Below, in pieces: positions 52,223 to 62,271 of a DNA stretch of 64,000 bases; within the stretch, counting starts at the first letter, position 1, and every line of letters begins with the position of its first letter. A program made the translations under genes and the position numbers. Below the pieces are notes generated by a model, which saw nothing but the letters and a program-made list of their open reading frames with translations, searched no databases and was not told the origin of the DNA. Source of the stretch: Trichomonas vaginalis G3. Lineage: Eukaryota; Parabasalia; Trichomonadida; Trichomonadidae. Where the stretch lies: NCBI RefSeq assembly GCF_026262505.1, contig NC_067203.1, positions 13,776,392 through 13,840,391 on the forward strand. The letters run 5' to 3'.

Positions 52223-53266
52223 ATGGACAACCTACACTACAACATTAGATATGGCTTCCTTGATGGCTACGTCCGTGCTTGCTTCACAGAGTTCCTCACA
52301 GAAGCCGATTATATGCAGCTTAAGCAATGCGAAACCCTTGAAGATTTCCGTCTTCATCTTTCCAATGCTGGTTTCCAATCATATCTTCAAAATGATGCCG
52401 GCACAGCTTCACCAACAGTTATCTACGAGCGCTGCCTTGAGAGATTAGTCGATAAGTTTAATTATGTTGAGTCCCAAGCTTCCGATGAACTCAAGACATT
52501 CTTCCAGTGGCTCAGAATTCCATTCATGATTGACAATGTCATCATTATTATTTCTGGTGTTGTCCACGACCACGATGTCACAGAACTTATCGAGCGTTGC
52601 CATCCACTTGGTATGTTTGATGGTATCAAGGCTTTAGCTGTTGCATCAACAGTCCAAGATCTTTATCAGATGGTTCTCGTTGATACTCCACTTGGCCCAT
52701 TATTCTCCAAGTGCCTCAACACAAACTCACTTAGCGAACAGAATGTCGAATCAATCCGTCTGAAACTCTACCGTGAATACTATGATCAGTTTTATGAATT
52801 CTGCAAGAATCTCGGTAGTGAAACTGCTTTAGTTATGTGCGATCTCCTCGAATTCGAAGCCGACAGACGTGCTATCATCATCACATTGAACTCTATCCGC
52901 ACATCAATGATCGCTGATGACCGCGAGGCCCTTTACCCACGTATTGGCCAGCTCGCTACAATCACATCTAAACTCGCTGCCAAGGGCGCTGGCGAAACAA
53001 CACTCGCTGATGCCCTTCAGCCATTCGAGACATACAAGAAGCTCTTCGATTTGTCTCGTACTTCATCTAAGACAATCGAAGAGGTCTTCCTCGAGAGGGC
53101 TGCTCTGATGCACGTTGAAAGCTTCAGCGTATTCTTCTCATTCGCTGTCTTCTACTCTTGGGTTCAGCTTATGGACCAGGAAGTCCGCAATATCCAGTGG
53201 ATCGCAGAATGTATCCACCAGGGCAAGCGTGACCGCGCTGACAGCTATGTCCGTATTGCTCCATAA
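52223..53266 (+). CDS. V-type ATPase V0 subunit d
   Basis: The 347-aa protein is collinear with ATP6V0D/Vma6 (about 350 aa): GFLDGYVRACFTEFLTEADYMQLKQCETLEDFRLHL-type start, a YNVESQASDEL-like segment (FNYVESQASDELKTFFQWLRIPFMIDNV), HPLGMFDGIKAL, PLGPLFSKC, and the C-terminal EVRNIQWIAECIHQGKRDRADSYV. Subunit d links the proton ring of V0 to the central stalk and is needed for acidification of lysosome-like compartments. GC-rich codon choice suggests strong expression. Confidence 0.96.
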   Translation: MDNLHYNIRYGFLDGYVRACFTEFLTEADYMQLKQCETLEDFRLHLSNAGFQSYLQNDAGTASPTVIYERCLERLVDKFNYVESQASDELKTFFQWLRIPFMIDNVIIIISGVVHDHDVTELIERCHPLGMFDGIKALAVASTVQDLYQMVLVDTPLGPLFSKCLNTNSLSEQNVESIRLKLYREYYDQFYEFCKNLGSETALVMCDLLEFEADRRAIIITLNSIRTSMIADDREALYPRIGQLATITSKLAAKGAGETTLADALQPFETYKKLFDLSRTSSKTIEEVFLERAALMHVESFSVFFSFAVFYSWVQLMDQEVRNIQWIAECIHQGKRDRADSYVRIAP

Positions 53267-53601
53267 TTCTCTTTTTTTTTCGAATAAATTACATTTTTTC
53301 TTTTCTCTTAAAATTAAACATTTTTTAGACTTTAATTACACATATGTTATATTTTTTAAACATGTCTATCATCAGATCAATTGATTCTAATGATCAATAT
53401 ACACTATCTCTGTGATTTCAATCATCATTTTGACATAGATATTGATCATCTCTAATGATTTCATAGGCGACTTTGCTATTTTTGTTAGAGAGAAATATCT
53501 CTTCCCATTCAACTCAGAGTTATATCATAATTTTTTGGAGAAGGAACGCTGCTTCGCGCCGATATAAGCTGAAAAGTGTAAACGGTCATTACATTTTGCA
53601 A
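53267..53601. other. Intergenic region
   Basis: No gene. The 3' end carries the promoter of the next gene. Confidence 0.4.
53586..53591 (+). promoter_or_regulatory. Initiator-like TCATTA
   Basis: TCATTA matches the trichomonad initiator consensus TCA(+1)Y(T/A) and lies 11 bases before the ATG at 53602, the typical very short leader. Confidence 0.5.
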
Positions 53602-53940
53602 ATGTCAAACGAAAAAATTGCTGATCTTCAGAATCTTAGAGCCGAAGTCGAGAAAGTAATGCAATCTGTCCACGAATTCGACGAAAAGATTGAAAAAAGA
53701 AATGAAAATAGACTCCAACTCATTCAAAAACTCTCTGATCTTCTTCCAAAAGAACAATTCGAACGTTTTGAAGCTATTCTCAACAAGACAGTTGATGCAG
53801 TTCGTCCTGCTCCAGATCCAGCTACAATTCCACCACTTCAGATTGATGAAGAAAATCCACTCGAAAGTTTAAGAAAGATCCGTCTTCAAATAGCTCAGGA
53901 AATTTGCGCTGTCATGGGTGTTGAGGCTCCAACACTCTAA
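53602..53940 (+). CDS. Small coiled-coil hypothetical protein (112 aa)
   Basis: The start at 53602 (MSNEKIADLQNL) is chosen because an initiator-like motif lies just upstream; the open frame extends further back but with no protein-like composition. Residues 5-60 form a coiled coil (LRAEVEKVMQSVHEFDEKIEKR), then a Pro-rich linker (PAPDPATIPPLQ) and a short C-terminal helix. Stop is TAA-A. No family recognised. Confidence 0.55.
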   Translation: MSNEKIADLQNLRAEVEKVMQSVHEFDEKIEKRNENRLQLIQKLSDLLPKEQFERFEAILNKTVDAVRPAPDPATIPPLQIDEENPLESLRKIRLQIAQEICAVMGVEAPTL

Positions 53941-54273
53941 ATTCTTTTTTTTAATTAACGATTTAAATAAATATGTACATATTATGCCAGTTATTCTAAA
54001 ACATTTACTATATCCTTTTTACATGATTTTCTAATGCCTTTTTTTAGCTACTGAACCTAGAGAAAAATAATTTTTTTTTATCTTAGAAATAAGGCACGTC
54101 ACAACCATAAATTCTGCATATTATGGATACATGGACTCCAAGACTTTGATCAATTGCCTTCTTAAAAACTTCATTATCTAATTCATTCATAAGATGGCCT
54201 TTCAACAACATAATATATCGGCAAGAGTAACTGTTAATGTACGTATATTCTAATATTTTGAACTTCGGATATA
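53941..54273. other. Intergenic region
   Basis: AT-rich; a minus-strand ORF over 54083-54322 overlaps the next gene and is not supported. Confidence 0.4.
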
Positions 54274-55581
54274 ATGAATTATGGTGAAAATGCATTTCAA
54301 TTGCACTCAAGCTTTCATTCATTTATAGAGAATCTTTTACAAGATTTGGATATAGAAGATCTCATCGATGAGATTTTTGATGGAAATGAAATAGACTTGA
54401 CGAAAGTTAATGAATACTTCAAAAATTCTTTTGATTTTCAACTAAGTACAGATATAATTCATGCATTATTCAACAATTCTATTCAAAATATTAACAATTC
54501 ATCAATAGAAATCCAACTAAAATCTTTAGATTTCATATATGTCATATTATCTAAAAAAGAACACGACTTTTCAGAATTCTCTTCATTAGATTATGCAAAT
54601 CAACTTCTGTCTATTACAAGCTTTGAAGATATACGAGTTTATTTATATGTAATTGGCATTTTATATAATATTTTTAATATTAATAGAGATTGTCTTCATA
54701 ACATAGATCAAAATCTGTTTTTCTCAATCATTCATAACTTAATTTCATCATTAGATCCACAGATTCCAATAATATCTGCTGATAAAAGTTATTTTTATAC
54801 AATATTCACAAATTTCATGAAAATTTTGTTCAAACTTCTTATATGCGAGATTCATGATGAAGAATATTACAATAAAATTTGGATTTTATCATTTGAATTG
54901 ATCAATCACAAATCAGGCGAATCAATACTTACATCATGCGGATTTTCAGTTCTATGCCTACTACTTGACAATAATTTTAAACAAAATCTTTCAGAAGAAG
55001 ATTTAAATTCAATTTTAATTTTTTCCAACGAAAATGCAAAAATCATTGAACCAATTTACAGATTTATTGCAAACTTCAATGATACAACCATTATTAATGC
55101 TCTATTCGAAAAAGGTTTGATGTCAAATATTATTTCGATTTTACAACAAAAGAAAATCGAATCATCAATTGTTTTACGTTTTCTTAAGACCATAGATTAC
55201 ATTCCAGCACCAAATGATATCATTTTCTCAGTTTCAATTGAATTATTTAATTCTCAGTTGAATCCTGTTAAAATTTCAGCTGTTAATTATGCATCATTCT
55301 TCCTACAGCATACTCCTTCATCAGAAATCATGTCTGCTATTCCGAAACCACCTTTTCTCCTCTTAAGTTCATTAATTGACGAAAGTGACCTCGAAGTTTC
55401 GTTTTCTTCCATAAAAATCATAGAAAGGATACTTAATATTATGATAAATGAAGGTATTAAAGTACCTTCTAACATAGTAGCAAACAAAATTGTTTCTGCT
55501 CTCGATGAAATTTATGGATTGAATCAGGAAATTGACGAAAAAGCAGATTTGATAATTCAAATATTACACCCAGAAAATTAA
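54274..55581 (+). CDS. Hypothetical armadillo/HEAT-like helical protein (435 aa)
   Basis: The ATG at 54274 is the natural start. The protein is almost entirely helical, with repeated pairs of amphipathic helices (for example IQLKSLDFIYVILSKKE, and VKISAVNYASFFLQHTP later), as in armadillo-type solenoids. Low-charge, Ile/Asn-rich composition is typical of AT-rich trichomonad genes. Overall plan recalls proteasome assembly factor PSMD5/S5b-type proteins, but the match is only structural. Stop is TAA-A. Confidence 0.55.
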   Translation: MNYGENAFQLHSSFHSFIENLLQDLDIEDLIDEIFDGNEIDLTKVNEYFKNSFDFQLSTDIIHALFNNSIQNINNSSIEIQLKSLDFIYVILSKKEHDFSEFSSLDYANQLLSITSFEDIRVYLYVIGILYNIFNINRDCLHNIDQNLFFSIIHNLISSLDPQIPIISADKSYFYTIFTNFMKILFKLLICEIHDEEYYNKIWILSFELINHKSGESILTSCGFSVLCLLLDNNFKQNLSEEDLNSILIFSNENAKIIEPIYRFIANFNDTTIINALFEKGLMSNIISILQQKKIESSIVLRFLKTIDYIPAPNDIIFSVSIELFNSQLNPVKISAVNYASFFLQHTPSSEIMSAIPKPPFLLLSSLIDESDLEVSFSSIKIIERILNIMINEGIKVPSNIVANKIVSALDEIYGLNQEIDEKADLIIQILHPEN

Positions 55582-55808
55582 ACATTATATTAATATTAAT
55601 TCTTGTTAGAATAAAAAATACATTTGAAATTTTCATATTTTATTTACTTGGGAACATATTTCATGGATATTTTAAGCTCATTTGGAGATACAATTAATTT
55701 CACACACCAATTTGTTTAATTTCTGTCTAGACTTCAAGAAAGCAAATTATCACATATTTCTTACCAATAATTTATAACTATTATTGGAATAATATTTGAA
55801 AATATCAT

Positions 55809-55929
55809 GTAACGTGGGTGAGTTTTCATTCAGCATGATATTTTCCAGGGATTATGGGTGTATTTACCCTAAAATATTTGAAATAACTCTGCATGGCATT
55901 TGCCGGCATGAAAACTCACCCTACGTTAC
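55809..55929. repeat. MITE-like 121-bp hairpin element
   Basis: The ends are inverted copies: gtaacgtgggtgagttttcat at 55809-55829 and its near-perfect complement ending at 55929 (one extra base). It lies about 85 bases upstream of the ankyrin gene. No ORF is credible. A target duplication is not clear. Confidence 0.65.
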
Positions 55930-56014
55930 TAGAGAATTACAAAACGTCGGAAAAGTGTTAATTTTCGAAAATCGAAATTGAAATAAAAAGTACGACATTT
56001 AAAATTTTTGGTTG

Positions 56015-57331
56015 ATGTCCAAGGGAGAAATTAACCAAACTCATTATGACAAATTGATGGAGATTTTTATAGGATATAATGATGTCTACAATGCTTTGTA
56101 CAAGCTGAAAACAAATGACGAAGAAAAATTAAACGCAATTTACAAAAAAATCAAACAAAACCTGATTGACTCTTATCAAATTTCTCCTGGTGAAATTATC
56201 AATGATATATCCGAACTTTCAATTTATAACAACCGCTACATGAAGTCATATTTAGCGATTGCCAAACAAATTGTTGACAAATACCATCTAAATCAGGTCA
56301 ACGAAATCAACAAAGTTTTTAATTACCTTTTCTACAAAGAATACAGTATTGTTTTAGATGAAAACTTGAAATTTTTTAACGAATTTGAAAATTCTCATTA
56401 TTCATCTGATATTCACGAACAAAAGACACTTCACAGATCTATTATGGATGATGACAAAATATCATTGATAATTTTTACAGAAGGAGAAGAATTTGATAAA
56501 AGACAAAAATTAGATAGTGATTTATATCCAATTCCAGTAATTAATACGTTACTTGAATTATGTTGTTATCATGGATCTGTTGATTGTTTTAAAATATTAA
56601 GAACGAAATTTCAATCAGAAATAACTTCAGATTGTCTTAGATATTCATTTTTGGGTGGAAATCCAGACATTATGAATGAATGCTTGAAAGTACAAATACC
56701 AGATAATCTATGCATGAAATATGCAATTATATCACACAACATTGATTTTGTCACGTTTTTGATGAATGAACACAACATAAAAATTGATTTAGAATTGTGC
56801 TCTCAATACAATAATCTCCAATCATTTTTAGTTTATTTGGACCAAACAAATGATATCAACACATGTTTTGTTTATTCTCCGAATTTCCATCTTTCATCAC
56901 TTTTAGAATATCTTATTTCTAAAGGCGCAGATATCAATGCTAAATCAAAAAATGGATGTACCCCTCTTCATTATGCAGCCAAGAATAATAACAAAGAAAT
57001 GGTAGAAATCCTTATTTCAAATGGCGCAGATATCAATACTAAAACTAAAGATGGATTTACCCCTCTTCATTGGGCAGCCATGAATAATAACAAAGAAATG
57101 GTAGAAATCCTTATTTCTAATGGAGCAGATATCAATGCTAAAATTGAAGATAGATCTACCCCTCTTCATTATGCAGCCATGTATAATTGTAAAGAAATTG
57201 CAGAAATCCTTATTTCAAATGGCGCAGATATCAATGCTAAAACTAAAGAAGGATTTACCCCTGTTCATTATGCAGTCAGGAATAATAGCAAAGAAACGGC
57301 AGAATTTCTTATTTCAAATGGGGTCATATAG
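56015..57331 (+). CDS. Ankyrin-repeat protein with DUF3447-type N terminus (438 aa)
   Basis: Start ATG 56015 (MSKGEINQTHYDKL). The N-terminal 300 residues match the domain common to the very large trichomonad ankyrin family (SIYNNRYMKSYLAIAKQIVDKYHLNQVNEINKV region). Then follow about four to five 33-residue ankyrin units, for example ISNGADINTKTKDGFTPLH with EMVEIL. At DNA level the units are 99-bp near-copies (56930-57320). The gene stops with TAG in the middle of a unit (SNGVI instead of SNGAD), so it may be cut short relative to family members. Likely a protein-interaction scaffold; partner unknown. Confidence 0.85.
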   Translation: MSKGEINQTHYDKLMEIFIGYNDVYNALYKLKTNDEEKLNAIYKKIKQNLIDSYQISPGEIINDISELSIYNNRYMKSYLAIAKQIVDKYHLNQVNEINKVFNYLFYKEYSIVLDENLKFFNEFENSHYSSDIHEQKTLHRSIMDDDKISLIIFTEGEEFDKRQKLDSDLYPIPVINTLLELCCYHGSVDCFKILRTKFQSEITSDCLRYSFLGGNPDIMNECLKVQIPDNLCMKYAIISHNIDFVTFLMNEHNIKIDLELCSQYNNLQSFLVYLDQTNDINTCFVYSPNFHLSSLLEYLISKGADINAKSKNGCTPLHYAAKNNNKEMVEILISNGADINTKTKDGFTPLHWAAMNNNKEMVEILISNGADINAKIEDRSTPLHYAAMYNCKEIAEILISNGADINAKTKEGFTPVHYAVRNNSKETAEFLISNGVI

Positions 57332-57756
57332 AGTTTCCTGATACAAATTATTGTGCACGGAAAAAGTGACAGGAAATGACAATAAGAAAAGACGATTAAA
57401 ATTAACTCAATTATCCACTTTTTTTTAAATTGAAAAATAAATAAGAAACTCAATGTCCATTTTGAGATTATATTAGAAGAATGTTTCCAAGAAGAGATTT
57501 TCTCAACTTCTTTTTTCCGTGAATGATCTTACCTGATAGTTGCATTTTGACAATCCATCTGACTTTAATTCAAATTTCTGATAACTGGCGTGAAGCGCCA
57601 TTGAAAATCAACCTTAATCATATGAATTGAGGGCAGTGTCAAAGGGGCGTAAGTGCACCCTTAAGAAACTTAGTTAATATTCACTACCAAAATTTATCAA
57701 TATTCCTGTGAAATTAAATATTAATTTTATATTTTAATAATAATAAAATAAACAAA
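57332..57756. other. Convergent spacer
   Basis: No gene or recognised repeat. No further ankyrin-coding sequence is seen after the TAG. Confidence 0.5.
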
Positions 57757-60135
57757 TCATTCACGATTAATATCTTGAGAATTTCTCTTGAATTCGTTGC
57801 CATCAACATCAGCATCCGCTTTTTCTTCTATCTTAATGCCATACAGTTCATGCCCTTCGATAATATTCTTAGTAATTTTCACCTTTCCCTGTTGCAAATA
57901 AACAGCGCATTTTTTGTTGTTTGCGAACTTTGTTTGAGTGATTGAACCAGAACTTTTACCATACAAGAAAGCTCCAAGTCCATTATCATTCACTCTGCAC
58001 ATGGTCATCTGTATTTCACCTTCGCAAGCAATTCCAACGTTTTTATTCTTCGAAACGGTGCAATCATCGAAAGTTGCGACACAATTACTGCATATGTTAA
58101 TTCCAGCTTTTTCAGCAGCCGAAATGAACTCAGATCCAGAAGCCTTCATCTTTGCTTTATCTCTAAGTTCTATGTGCATATTATTACTATCAAATGTTGC
58201 ACCTTTGGCAGCAACTCTTCCATTCATTACAGCGAGAACAGCGACATCATTTGAAACAAATTTTGTTCTGTCAACAAATGCTCTGCTGTCTTTTCCTTCA
58301 ACTTGCATGGCTACACAACTATGTTTAGTGACAAGGCAGCTCTTCAATGTAACAAACGACTCAAGTTCAACTGCTATTCCCAAATGTTTGTTGTTTTCTA
58401 TTGTTGTTGACTTGAAAGTGATATTTGACTTGTTTTCAAGTGATGCACCAACTTGCCCGTTCTCCATAACAGAGCATGTATCAACAGTCATAGCAGAACC
58501 ACCTCTTGCACATATTCCGCCACTCGCGTTCTTGTCTGCTCTGCATCTTTTGAGAGAAACCTTTGATGACCTGACTTCGAAACCGGAATATCTGTTTGAC
58601 ATCGCATTGCATAAACTCAGTTCAACAGACGAGTCAATGATAACAATACCGCATTGTCTGCATCTCGTGAAGTTGCACTGATCAATGGAGAAACCAGTTT
58701 GAACACCATTGATTTCCAAACCTGAAAGCGCTGATCCGTCAACATGTGTATTCACTAATTGCGCAGAATGACAATCATTAACTAATATTCCAAGCTCGCA
58801 GGAGTTCAATACGTAACTATCTGCTAGAACTAAGCTTCCACCATGGCAAACAGTTACTCCTGTTTTGTCTGTTCTTTCAATCCTTGTATCATTGAGTGTC
58901 AATGTCGCATTGTCGCTGACTAAAACACCACGGCCATGGATATCTTGTAAAACAGCAGATCTCATCATTACGCTCGAATTGTCTGCACAACAGATACCTA
59001 AGATGTCTGTACTAACAATCTTGTCGGCGTGGGAATCGATTGTGGCTTGTTCGAATGCAAACAATGTGGAAGGATTTCCACAATGTGAAAAAACGTTTTC
59101 GGATAATCTTGCAGCACTTCCTTCGCGTGCTTCGAGGCCTGCTAATGTGCAACCTTCTATTGTGCAACCAGTTATGCGGAGTGAAGCTAATCCGTATAAA
59201 GAAATGCCATTCATTCCACAACCTTCGATGCTGGAGTCGATTAAAGTGATTGTTTTGTCTGAACAACTTTCAACACCGTTTTGGGAACAGGCTGTGATAC
59301 GGCATTTCTCGGATATGAATGAAGAATGGCCGCATGAGAGTATACCACTCTTTGTGAAGCCTTGTATCGTGCAACGAGTGAGTTTTGTTTGGGAATTATC
59401 TCTGAATACAAGACCGTTGGCTGTACTGCCTTGGAAGTTGCATAATTCGAATGTACAACAGCTATTATCGAGCGTTAGTACGTTTGGCGCTGACTTGCTG
59501 ATGAAACGACATCCGTTAACATTTGCAACTGAATCTTTGGAAACGCAAATGGAAGGACATGTATCCGATTTGATTGAACAATCGAGAAGTAATACAGATC
59601 CTGATTTAATAAGCATTGCGGCCTCTGCGTCTTCTTCTGTTTTTCTTTGTGTGATTTCAAAACCACGGAAGGATACACCATCAGCGGCAACTGTAATTGC
59701 GGGTTTATCAGAAGTACCAATAAGCTTAACATTTCCGTTTGCTAAGATTTTAAGTGGCTTATTAATATATAAAACATCCGAATAAGTTCCTGAGGGGATA
59801 TTAATCGTTGTACCTGGTTTAGCATCTTCAATCAATTTAGAAATTACGAATTTTTGTCCTTCACGAGGAGAAATTATAACGTCGTTTAATTTTGGATATT
59901 TAAATTGAGGTAAATCGAACTGAATAATATCTGATGGTGGTAAAGTTTGTCTTTGTGATGGATCATATCGCTTATTTTCTGTTTTTTCTTGGGATTTAGT
60001 TTCTTTATCTTTTGCGTTTTGTTTTTTAGTTGGTTTTTCTATTGATGGAGGAGGAGTTGAATCAGATGATTCTTCCTCATAAGCATACGACTCGGAATCT
60101 TCACTTTTACTCCTTCTCCTTTGTTTTGCGCTCAT
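57757..60135 (-). CDS. Right-handed parallel beta-helix repeat protein (792 aa)
   Basis: The ATG at 60135 is preceded by a CCTTTC motif. Residues 1-75 are charged and disordered (RRRSKSEDSESYAYEEESS). From about residue 100 (GTTINIPSGTYSDVLYINKPLKIL) the pattern is the PbH1/CASH type, as in FBXO11 and other beta-helix proteins: about 25 coils with xGVxSCxNxxxTLxDSxIxxC-like spacing, each about 22-24 residues (for example NGISLYGLASLRITGCTIEGC). No F-box, signal peptide or membrane segment, so probably cytosolic. It could bind sugars or proteins. Stop is TGA. Confidence 0.85.
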   Translation of the reverse strand: MSAKQRRRSKSEDSESYAYEEESSDSTPPPSIEKPTKKQNAKDKETKSQEKTENKRYDPSQRQTLPPSDIIQFDLPQFKYPKLNDVIISPREGQKFVISKLIEDAKPGTTINIPSGTYSDVLYINKPLKILANGNVKLIGTSDKPAITVAADGVSFRGFEITQRKTEEDAEAAMLIKSGSVLLLDCSIKSDTCPSICVSKDSVANVNGCRFISKSAPNVLTLDNSCCTFELCNFQGSTANGLVFRDNSQTKLTRCTIQGFTKSGILSCGHSSFISEKCRITACSQNGVESCSDKTITLIDSSIEGCGMNGISLYGLASLRITGCTIEGCTLAGLEAREGSAARLSENVFSHCGNPSTLFAFEQATIDSHADKIVSTDILGICCADNSSVMMRSAVLQDIHGRGVLVSDNATLTLNDTRIERTDKTGVTVCHGGSLVLADSYVLNSCELGILVNDCHSAQLVNTHVDGSALSGLEINGVQTGFSIDQCNFTRCRQCGIVIIDSSVELSLCNAMSNRYSGFEVRSSKVSLKRCRADKNASGGICARGGSAMTVDTCSVMENGQVGASLENKSNITFKSTTIENNKHLGIAVELESFVTLKSCLVTKHSCVAMQVEGKDSRAFVDRTKFVSNDVAVLAVMNGRVAAKGATFDSNNMHIELRDKAKMKASGSEFISAAEKAGINICSNCVATFDDCTVSKNKNVGIACEGEIQMTMCRVNDNGLGAFLYGKSSGSITQTKFANNKKCAVYLQQGKVKITKNIIEGHELYGIKIEEKADADVDGNEFKRNSQDINRE

Positions 60136-60157
60136 TTCTAATTTTTTTTTACATAAC

Positions 60158-60163
60158 GAAAGG
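60158..60163 (-). promoter_or_regulatory. CCTTTC (M5-like) motif of the beta-helix gene
   Basis: On the minus strand CCTTTC lies 22 bases before the ATG at 60135. It fits the CCTTTY motif seen at the two ribosomal protein genes. Confidence 0.4.
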
Positions 60164-60465
60164 AGTTATTTTGGATATTTCGCCTTTAGCAAATACTACA
60201 TATGTAAATCATTTTTCACCCAATAAATATGCCAAGATTTTCTGGATATTGAGTTGATTTTGATTTCATTTGTTAAAAATTCATTAATAATATAGAAAAT
60301 TACCGAAATTTCTGAGAATTTCAATATTTCTAGGTATGAAATGAATAGATACTACTCAAATGTTTTGTGAAATCTCGAAAAGAGCAAATATTGATATTTA
60401 AACATTCAATTTACAACCTAATCAATACACAAATTATTATAAATCGTCTGACTTGATAATATTTT

Positions 60466-60471
60466 TCACTT
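60466..60471 (+). promoter_or_regulatory. Initiator-like TCACTT of COG6
   Basis: TCACTT matches the trichomonad initiator, with the ATG 10 bases from its A, giving the usual short leader. Confidence 0.55.
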
Positions 60472-60477
60472 TTATTA

Positions 60478-62271
60478 ATGAAGAATTCTGTTCAACGTAA
60501 GATTAATGAATTAAAGACTTTAACAAATGATCCAAGTAATGAACTAATCGAAGCACTTTCATCTATCGACGATACTACGTTTAATAGCAATACTTCAGTT
60601 CGAACTTTATTAGAAGAAAAGGAACTAAGCGAACTAAATAGATTTATCGAACAATTTTCACAACTAACAACTACTATTGATCGTGTTTTTACAACAATTG
60701 ATCTCCTTGATAAATCATGTGATCAAATGCTTACAAAATTGTCAATCGGCCAAAAAGGAGTCGATGAAGTTTTAGACATGACAACATCATTATACATTCA
60801 ACAAGAAAAACAAAGAAATCAACTTACAAAAATACATAGTTTTATTGAAGAGTATTATCTATCAGAAGAAGACTTTGCATGTCTCGAAAAAGGTGATATT
60901 GATGATAAATTCTTTGATGCTTTCTCTCATCTCGAAGCATCTCAAGAGCGAACATCAAATGCATTATTAACTCAAAAATCTCGTAGTCTTACAGACGCAT
61001 TAACCGCTCTAAATGCCGCAAAAGAGCGTGCTTATGGTCGTATACATGGCTGGTTCCATGCAAATAGTCATATTTTTAACAGATTACAGCCAACTATTCC
61101 TTCTTCATTCAATAAATGCTTGACAATCATCAAATCCAAACCAATACTTTACGGATTCGTCTGCAGCGAGATCGGACAAGTCAGAAGTAGCGTAATTGGA
61201 CCAGCTTTCTTAAATGCTTTGACATCACCAACAGCCGACAGCCGCCCACTCGAAGAAACAGCCAGTGCTGATCCATTAGCATTCTCCAGTAACGTATTTG
61301 CCTGGATCCATCAAACAGCAGCAACAGAAGCCACTTTTTTGGCAACAGTTTTGAAAGAAGACCAAAATTCGCCAAATATACAGAAAACACTCGACGACGC
61401 CTTCGAATCAGTCTGCAGACCTCTTGATAGTCGTGTCTCACAAGCTATAAGAGGTCTTGTTAGACCGGCAGACTGTTTCCAAATGGCAAACATTTGTTCA
61501 TACTTTTTCTCAAAAATTTCTGACATTTGTGGTATCACTTCACCTGTAGCCAAAACCACAAAGAATCTTGTTGACATGTCCTCAAAAACGTTTAGACAAG
61601 CCATTTCTGAGAGCACAGATGTCATAAAGAGCTCAGTTCGACCTTCACAATCCGCATTTCATGAAGCTCTAAAAATCATGAAATTTGTCACTTCACAACA
61701 CGAACAAAGCTCTTTATCTATATCATTTGATGTCTCTTCTCTCATTGATAACTATGCAGCACAACTCCACACAACTGTTGTTTCAATGAAAGAGAATTTA
61801 CCTTTCCAAGCAACATATTTGTACGAACTTTCGAATTTGGCGAAAGATGCGAACTTAAAGTGCTCGAATGATATAGAAAAAGACAAAGACAAGGTTGTGG
61901 CACAGATTATAGATATAGAAGTATCAGAATTCTTGAGAAGATGCAGAAGTACAGAGCTCATTAATCTCTTTACTTCTCCACAACAAAAACCTTTGTCAAC
62001 TGTTGCCGGTGGTGAAGAAAACCTCGTCAGAAACACTGTGAAGAGACTGGAGAATGCGTTGATTGGAACAGGCAAACTTCAGACACCTCTCTGCGATGAA
62101 CTGAGTAATAATGAGCTGAAGAAACTCGCAAAAGAAGAAGTTTCGAAGAAATTAGTTAATGCGTATAAAATTTTGTTTGATTCTGTGATGGATGCAAGGA
62201 ATGGATATTTGAATGGTGGAACTATATTCAAATATACACCTGAGCATATCAAAGAATCAATTTCTGTTTAA
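60478..62271 (+). CDS. Conserved oligomeric Golgi complex subunit 6 (COG6)
   Basis: The 597-aa protein starts with helical coiled coils (SIDDTTFNS to QLTTTIDRVFTTIDLL), then the COG6 pattern of FIEEYYLSEEDFACLEKGDIDDKFFDAFSHLE and a long helical C-terminal region, including ALNAAKERAYGRIHGWFH. Length is slightly below the usual 640-680. The COG complex tethers retrograde vesicles at the Golgi. It is divergent from the beta-helix gene with 342 bases between. The stop reads TAA-A. Confidence 0.85.
   Translation: MKNSVQRKINELKTLTNDPSNELIEALSSIDDTTFNSNTSVRTLLEEKELSELNRFIEQFSQLTTTIDRVFTTIDLLDKSCDQMLTKLSIGQKGVDEVLDMTTSLYIQQEKQRNQLTKIHSFIEEYYLSEEDFACLEKGDIDDKFFDAFSHLEASQERTSNALLTQKSRSLTDALTALNAAKERAYGRIHGWFHANSHIFNRLQPTIPSSFNKCLTIIKSKPILYGFVCSEIGQVRSSVIGPAFLNALTSPTADSRPLEETASADPLAFSSNVFAWIHQTAATEATFLATVLKEDQNSPNIQKTLDDAFESVCRPLDSRVSQAIRGLVRPADCFQMANICSYFFSKISDICGITSPVAKTTKNLVDMSSKTFRQAISESTDVIKSSVRPSQSAFHEALKIMKFVTSQHEQSSLSISFDVSSLIDNYAAQLHTTVVSMKENLPFQATYLYELSNLAKDANLKCSNDIEKDKDKVVAQIIDIEVSEFLRRCRSTELINLFTSPQQKPLSTVAGGEENLVRNTVKRLENALIGTGKLQTPLCDELSNNELKKLAKEEVSKKLVNAYKILFDSVMDARNGYLNGGTIFKYTPEHIKESISV

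Noticed and set aside
54083-54322. 79-codon minus-strand ORF
   Set aside because: Overlaps the start of the armadillo-like gene and has no recognisable domain.
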